Shown here: in pieces, positions 5,607 to 9,489 of the stretch
Position numbering within the stretch: position 1 is the first letter of the stretch
How the letters are laid out: the number at the start of each line of letters is the position of its first letter
Program-made: the position numbers and the translations under genes
Notes under the pieces: generated by a model
What the model saw: the letters and a program-made list of their open reading frames with translations, nothing else
Database searches by the model: none
Told to the model about the DNA's origin: nothing
From: Actinomycetota bacterium
GTDB lineage: Bacteria > Actinomycetota > Actinomycetes > Nanopelagicales > Nanopelagicaceae
Length of the DNA: 9,489 bases
Reading direction: 5' to 3'
Assembly (NCBI GenBank): GCA_009701945.1
Contig: WLJF01000015.1
Coordinates: forward strand, 1 to 9,489

Positions 5607-8600
5607 TCAATTGGCGTTGAAGTATTTAGCCTCTGGGTGGTGCACGATAATTGCAGAGGTTGACTGCTCAGGATGGAGCTGGAATTCCTCAGACAGTTCA
5701 ACGCCTATACGTCCTGGCTCTAGGAGCTCACAGAGCTGAGTTTGCTGTTCGATATCAGGACATGCTGGATAACCAAATGAGTAGCGTGATCCGCGATAGC
5801 CCTGATCCAAGATTCCTTGCAGATCCGGTGAATCATCACCGCGAACAGCCATCTCTTCACGAATACGGGCATGCCAATGCTCAGCAAGTGCCTCAGTGAG
5901 TTGAACAGATAGACCATGAAGTTCTAGGTAATCTCTATATGCATCTGCTGCAAAGAGTTCATTGGCGGCTTTACTTACCGTGTTTCCCATAGTGACAACG
6001 TGGAAGGCAACGACATCCGTCTTTCCTGACTCTTTGGATGCGAAGAAGTCTGCAAGACACAGTCTGCGATCACGAGATTGTCGTGGGAATGAGAATCGCG
6101 TTCTCTCTTTTCCAGCATCTGGTCCTTCATGATGCAAGATGATTAGATCATTGCCATCTGAAACGCACGGGAAATAGCCATAGACAACGGCAGCTTCTAA
6201 CCATCCATTGGATTGGACTTCATTAAGAAGTTTGCGAAGACGTGGACGACCTTCTGTTTCAGCCATCGCTTCGAATTCTCCGCGAGCCCCCTTGAGACCC
6301 CACTGGCCCATAAAGAGGGCGCGTTCATCAAGCATTCCTACGTAATCTGCAAGAGGAATACCTTTCACAATACGTGAGCCAAAGAACGGTGCTTTTGGAA
6401 TGCCAACATCGAGTGCGACATCACTGCGCACGGTATCGAGAGGACGAACCTCATCTTTGCGCGATACAGCCTTTACCTTGCGTTCGCGAAGCGCCGGCAG
6501 TTCTGCACCTTCATCACCACGTTTAACCGCCATGATGGCATCCATCAGGCGAAGACCTTCAAAGGCATCGCGTGCATAACGAACTTCACCGGGAAATATT
6601 GCCGCGAGATCTTGTTCAACATATGCACGAGTCAGCGCTGCTCCACCAAGAACTACAGGCCATTTGTCAGATAACCCCCGAGATGTAATCTCTTCTAAGT
6701 TCTCTTTCATGATGACGGTTGATTTCACCAAGAGTCCAGACATTCCGATTGCGTCCACTTCATTTTCAAGGGCTGCATCGATAATCTGATTGATTGTCTG
6801 CTTAATTCCAATATTGACTACTTGGTAGCCGTTGTTGGAGAGAATGATGTCAACGAGATTCTTACCAATATCGTGGACATCGCCCTTTACGGTTGCTAGC
6901 AACATGCGACCGCGCCCAGCATCACCAGTCTTTTCCATATGTGGTTCAAGGTATGCGACAGCTGATTTCATTACTTCAGCACTCTGGAGAACGAACGGAA
7001 GTTGCATCTCGCCCTTACCAAAGAGCTCACCTACTACCTTCATACCTTCTAGAAGATGCTCATTGATGATTGCTAGCGGTGTGATGCCTTCAGCCATCGC
7101 AGTATCGAGATCATCGGTCAGGCCAACTTTCTCACCATCGATAATGCGGCGCTCAAGGCGCTGACGTAATGGAAGAGCGGCAAGCTCTGATGCACGAATA
7201 TTGCGTGATGCTGCAAGTTCAACTCCTTCAAAGAGCTGAAGGAATTCTTGCAAAGGATCGTAGGTGCAATTCTCGCCATCGTAGGTTCGGCGGTCATAAA
7301 TCAGGTCGAGTGCGACCTCTTTCTGTCGCGCTTCAATACGTGCCATCGGCATAATCTTTGATGGATGAACAATTGCTGAATCTAGACCGGCTGCGACGCA
7401 TTCGTGAAGGAACACTGAGTTAAGTACTACGCGTGCTGCGGGATTGAGACCGAATGAAACGTTACTTACACCAAGGGTTGTCTGAACGCCTGGATACTCA
7501 GTCTTAAGCGTTTTGATTGCGCTAATTGTTTCGATTCCATCGCGACGCGTCTCTTCCTGCCCTGTTGCGATGGGAAAAGTCAGAGTATCAATCAAGATAT
7601 CTCCGACGTTCATATTCCAGTTCTCAGTCAAATCCTTAATGAGGCGACGTGATACTCGAAGTTTCCATTCTGCAGTTCGTGCCTGACCTTCTTCATCAAT
7701 CGTCAGCGCAACAACTGAGGCGCCGTGTTCCTGCACAAGAGGCATGATCCGAGCAAAACGAGAAGTGGGTCCATCGCCATCTTCATAGTTCACTGAGTTG
7801 ATAACGCAGCGACCACCTAAAGCTTCAAGACCTGCCTTGATGACAGCAGGTTCTGTCGAATCTAGAACAATGGGAAGAGTTGAAGCTGTTGCAAAACGAG
7901 AGGCAATTTCATACATATCGCGCGCTCCATCGCGGCCAACATAATCGACAGAGAGATCGAGCATATGAGCTCCATCGCGGATCTGATCTCGAGCAATTTC
8001 AACACATGTTGCCCAATCTTCAGCAACGAGTGCGTCGCGAAACGCACGTGAACCATTTGCATTGGTGCGCTCACCAATTGCAAGATAGGTCTTGTCTTGT
8101 CTGAAGGGAACGTATTGATAGAGCGAGGAAGCACCGGGATCTAGCTCTGGCTTTCTTACCTTAATTGCGTGGCGATCAAGACGATTAACTACCGCTGCAA
8201 GGTGTTCTGGTGTCGTTCCACAACATCCACCAATAAGTGAGATTCCGTAGTCGTTAACAAAAGTCTCAAGAGCTGTGGCCAACTCCTCGGGTCCAAGTGG
8301 ATATTCAGCCCCCTTTGCACCCAAGATAGGAAGTCCGGCGTTCGGCATTACCGAGATTGCGCACGTGGAGTTCTTAGAAAGGTATCTAAGGTGTTCTGAC
8401 ATTTCAGCTGGACCAGTTGCGCAGTTAAGACCGATGAGATCGATATTTAGAGGTTCGAGTGCGTTCAGAGCTGCACCGATTTCAGAGCCAAGCAACATCG
8501 TTCCAGTTGTCTCGACGGTGACTTGGGCAATCACCATCACATCACGATTGGACTCAGTGACAGCTTGTCGTGCACCGTTTACCGCAGCCTTTGCTTGCAA

Positions 8601-9119
8601 CAAGTCCTGAGTAGTTTCAATGAGAAGTGCATCAGCACCTGAATCAACGAGTCCTTTCGATGCCGTGTAGTAAGCCTCTTTCAGATGCGTGTATGTGGTA
8701 TGACCTAGGCTTGGCAATTTTGTGCCTGGCCCAAGTGAACCTAAGACAAAGCGTGGTTTGTCAGGGGTACTGAAAGCATCAGCTGCCTCACGTGCAATCT
8801 TTGCGCCTGCGAAGGCAAGTTCGTAGATGCGATCTTCAATTCCATATTCAGCCAAGTTTGCCCAGTTAGCACCGAAGGTATTTGTCTCGATGGCATCGAC
8901 CCCAACAGCGAGATAGGCATCGTGCACCGAACGCACGAGATCGGGGCGGGTGATGTTGAGAATCTCATTACAGCCTTCATGATTTTGAAAATCGTCTAGA
9001 GATGGGTCAGCTGCCTGCAGCATTGTTCCCATAGCCCCATCGGCGATTACTGTGCGAGATGCGAGGGCGCGACGAAGCAAGCCTTCGTTGAGGTCTTGAG
9101 GTCCATTTCCGCTCGTCAC
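5607..9119 (-). CDS. metH: Cobalamin-dependent methionine synthase MetH
   Basis: A complete 1170-residue enzyme, near the usual 1150-1250. The homocysteine-binding barrel (about 20-320) has zinc ligands C233 (GLNCATGP) and C299-C300 (GGCCGTTPEHL). The pterin/methyltetrahydrofolate domain (about 345-610) starts AIGERTNANGSRAF (347-360). The cap (about 650-735) precedes the B12 Rossmann domain, with DVHDIG (747-752, H749 as lower cobalt ligand), GMSGLLVKST (792-801) and GGAALT (825-830). The reactivation domain (about 880-1170) ends with RYSFGYPACPD (1112-1122) for S-adenosylmethionine binding. The enzyme transfers methyl from 5-methyltetrahydrofolate to homocysteine in the cytoplasm, making methionine. 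The start is GTG 9119, with TAACCT 7 nt upstream suggesting a leaderless mRNA; this leaves no space for a cobalamin riboswitch immediately upstream. All catalytic residues I looked for are intact. Confidence 0.98.
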   Translation of the reverse strand: MTSGNGPQDLNEGLLRRALASRTVIADGAMGTMLQAADPSLDDFQNHEGCNEILNITRPDLVRSVHDAYLAVGVDAIETNTFGANWANLAEYGIEDRIYELAFAGAKIAREAADAFSTPDKPRFVLGSLGPGTKLPSLGHTTYTHLKEAYYTASKGLVDSGADALLIETTQDLLQAKAAVNGARQAVTESNRDVMVIAQVTVETTGTMLLGSEIGAALNALEPLNIDLIGLNCATGPAEMSEHLRYLSKNSTCAISVMPNAGLPILGAKGAEYPLGPEELATALETFVNDYGISLIGGCCGTTPEHLAAVVNRLDRHAIKVRKPELDPGASSLYQYVPFRQDKTYLAIGERTNANGSRAFRDALVAEDWATCVEIARDQIRDGAHMLDLSVDYVGRDGARDMYEIASRFATASTLPIVLDSTEPAVIKAGLEALGGRCVINSVNYEDGDGPTSRFARIMPLVQEHGASVVALTIDEEGQARTAEWKLRVSRRLIKDLTENWNMNVGDILIDTLTFPIATGQEETRRDGIETISAIKTLKTEYPGVQTTLGVSNVSFGLNPAARVVLNSVFLHECVAAGLDSAIVHPSKIMPMARIEARQKEVALDLIYDRRTYDGENCTYDPLQEFLQLFEGVELAASRNIRASELAALPLRQRLERRIIDGEKVGLTDDLDTAMAEGITPLAIINEHLLEGMKVVGELFGKGEMQLPFVLQSAEVMKSAVAYLEPHMEKTGDAGRGRMLLATVKGDVHDIGKNLVDIILSNNGYQVVNIGIKQTINQIIDAALENEVDAIGMSGLLVKSTVIMKENLEEITSRGLSDKWPVVLGGAALTRAYVEQDLAAIFPGEVRYARDAFEGLRLMDAIMAVKRGDEGAELPALRERKVKAVSRKDEVRPLDTVRSDVALDVGIPKAPFFGSRIVKGIPLADYVGMLDERALFMGQWGLKGARGEFEAMAETEGRPRLRKLLNEVQSNGWLEAAVVYGYFPCVSDGNDLIILHHEGPDAGKERTRFSFPRQSRDRRLCLADFFASKESGKTDVVAFHVVTMGNTVSKAANELFAADAYRDYLELHGLSVQLTEALAEHWHARIREEMAVRGDDSPDLQGILDQGYRGSRYSFGYPACPDIEQQTQLCELLEPGRIGVELSEEFQLHPEQSTSAIIVHHPEAKYFNAN

Positions 9120-9132
9120 GGCGCTGAGGTTA
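9120..9132 (-). promoter_or_regulatory. Candidate leaderless promoter (-10) of metH
   Basis: On the minus strand TAACCT (9132-9127) fits TANNNT, with CAGCGCC (7 nt) before the metH GTG at 9119. A second possible -10, TACGGT (9137-9132), overlaps it and would give a 5-6 nt leader. The entire spacer to the divergent gene is only 28 bp, so any promoter must overlap the neighbouring regulatory region. Confidence 0.45.
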
Positions 9133-9138
9133 CCGTAA
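9130..9138. repeat. Odd palindrome TTACCGTAA in the divergent metH/PAC2 spacer
   Basis: A perfect 9-base inverted repeat centred on 9134. Each strand reads TANNNTA across it (TACCGTA on plus, TACGGTA on minus), so it could place a -10 element on both strands at once. It lies near the middle of the 28-bp spacer, 11 and 12 nt from the two start codons respectively. Alternatively it is a chance match. Confidence 0.4.
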
Positions 9139-9142
9139 GGTG
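9137..9142 (+). promoter_or_regulatory. Shine-Dalgarno sequence deciding the PAC2 gene start
   Basis: AAGGTG followed by a 5-nt spacer and GTG at 9148. It is the only ribosome-binding-like site before the conserved GWNDAG segment. If it is used, transcription must begin upstream of it, that is inside or beyond the first codons of metH, which conflicts with using the central TACCGT as the -10. Confidence 0.5.
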
Positions 9143-9147
9143 TCGAT

Positions 9148-9489
9148 GTGGAGATTCATCAGATACCTAGTCTTCGTTCACCTGTCATGGTTATCGCATT
9201 TTCAGGCTGGAATGATGCAGGAGAAGCTGCAACAGGGGCTGCATCGCATCTTCTTGCATCGTGGACTGATTCTTCAACCGATGTCGTTCCAGAACTGATC
9301 GCTGATGTGGATCCCGAAGACTTCTATGATTTTCAAGTAAATCGCCCCACTGTCTATGTCGATGATTCACACATTAGAAGTCTGACATGGCCTGGAACTC
9401 AAGTATTTGGATTGCGCACGCCTGAGATTGATCATGACTTCGTCATTGTGCGCGGTGTTGAACCATCGATGAAGTGGAAGACATTTGCA
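9148..9489 (+). CDS. PAC2 family protein, N-terminal 114 residues (cut by window edge)
   Basis: An open frame from GTG 9148 runs to the window end without a stop. It contains the family hallmarks VIAFSGWNDAGEAATGA (about 15-31), DPEDFYDFQVNRP (about 55-67), the tryptophan-proline in LTWPG (about 81-85) and HDFVIVRGVEPSMKW (about 97-111). These match the actinobacterial PAC2 (PF09754) proteins, usually about 280-300 residues, so roughly a third is seen. The family is named for similarity to eukaryotic proteasome assembly chaperones; its bacterial function is not established. The start is set by the upstream stop at 9136-9138 in this frame and by AAGGTG at 9137-9142; ATG 9187 would remove the conserved lead-in to the GWNDAG strand. 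It is divergent from metH, with a 28-bp spacer. Confidence 0.85.
   Translation, partial: MEIHQIPSLRSPVMVIAFSGWNDAGEAATGAASHLLASWTDSSTDVVPELIADVDPEDFYDFQVNRPTVYVDDSHIRSLTWPGTQVFGLRTPEIDHDFVIVRGVEPSMKWKTFA

Noticed and set aside
5598..5625. Possible terminator between the convergent RecB-like gene and metH
   Set aside because: Only a weak imperfect hairpin (ACTCAA with TTGAAGT, 5605-5623) is visible, partly inside metH, with no GC-rich stem and no T-run on either strand.
8275..8610. Plus-strand open frames of 60-111 codons inside metH (for example 6832-7164, 7169-7354, 7880-8104, 8275-8610)
   Set aside because: All are fully covered by the conserved metH reading frame on the other strand, lack start signals and show no protein family features.
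9140..9162. TGTCGATG (9141-9148) as a second PafBC-type element upstream of the PAC2 gene
   Set aside because: Eight nt downstream there is no TANNNT (the bases read CATCAG), and the element would lie at or past the start codon.
1..9489. Mobile elements, CRISPR arrays, tRNA genes or phage genes
   Set aside because: Reading both strands showed no transposase or integrase motifs, no regularly spaced repeats and no tRNA-like cloverleaf; genes fill nearly all of the window and the longest gene-free stretch is 58 bp.

Overview
This 9.5-kb window is a compact bacterial chromosome segment, almost certainly from an actinobacterium. The gene order helY, (lipid kinase), tatC, tatA, pafC, pafB, trmI, then divergent RecB-like nuclease, metH and a PAC2 family gene matches an actinobacterial neighbourhood known from Mycobacterium tuberculosis (helY-tatC-tatA-pafC-pafB and trmI-recB-metH regions). 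The moderate G+C (roughly 45-50% in the lines I counted), very short spacers and overlapping genes suggest a streamlined low-GC lineage, such as the freshwater Nanopelagicales (acI). That lineage assignment is inference.

Layout. From 1 to 4786 all genes lie on the minus strand and read, in transcription order: trmI (tRNA m1A58 methyltransferase), pafB and pafC (WYL-domain DNA-damage regulators), tatA and tatC (twin-arginine protein export), a diacylglycerol/lipid kinase, and the first 84 codons of a HelY-type DExH helicase cut by the window edge. Junctions overlap or nearly touch (17 nt, 8 nt, 28-bp gap, 5-bp gap, 1 nt, 4 nt), so this looks like one long transcription unit with a probable second promoter at tatA. 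From 4787 to 4844 is a 58-bp divergent promoter region. The plus-strand gene 4845-5597 encodes a small RecB-family PD-(D/E)XK nuclease with four Fe-S-type cysteines. It converges, 9 bp apart, on metH (minus strand, 5607-9119, complete cobalamin-dependent methionine synthase). A 28-bp divergent spacer then leads into the start of a PAC2-family gene that runs off the right edge.

How it fits together. The striking feature is local. In other actinobacteria the Pup-proteasome genes (arc/mpa, dop, pup, prcBA, pafA) normally lie between trmI and pafB; here trmI and pafB overlap and all of them are absent from that position. PafB and PafC are kept, consistent with their role as activators of the LexA-independent DNA-damage response. 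The divergent nuclease gene carries a good match to the published PafBC-type (RecA-NDp) promoter at the right spacing, so regulator and a likely target sit about 0.9 kb apart. Four transcription-unit heads (trmI, nuclease gene, metH, tatA) have a TANNNT -10 element 6-7 nt before the start codon, the signature of leaderless mRNAs. I see no mobile elements, CRISPR arrays, RNA genes or convincing terminators, and no evidence of an entirely new system; the content is conserved housekeeping genes with interesting losses and regulatory wiring.
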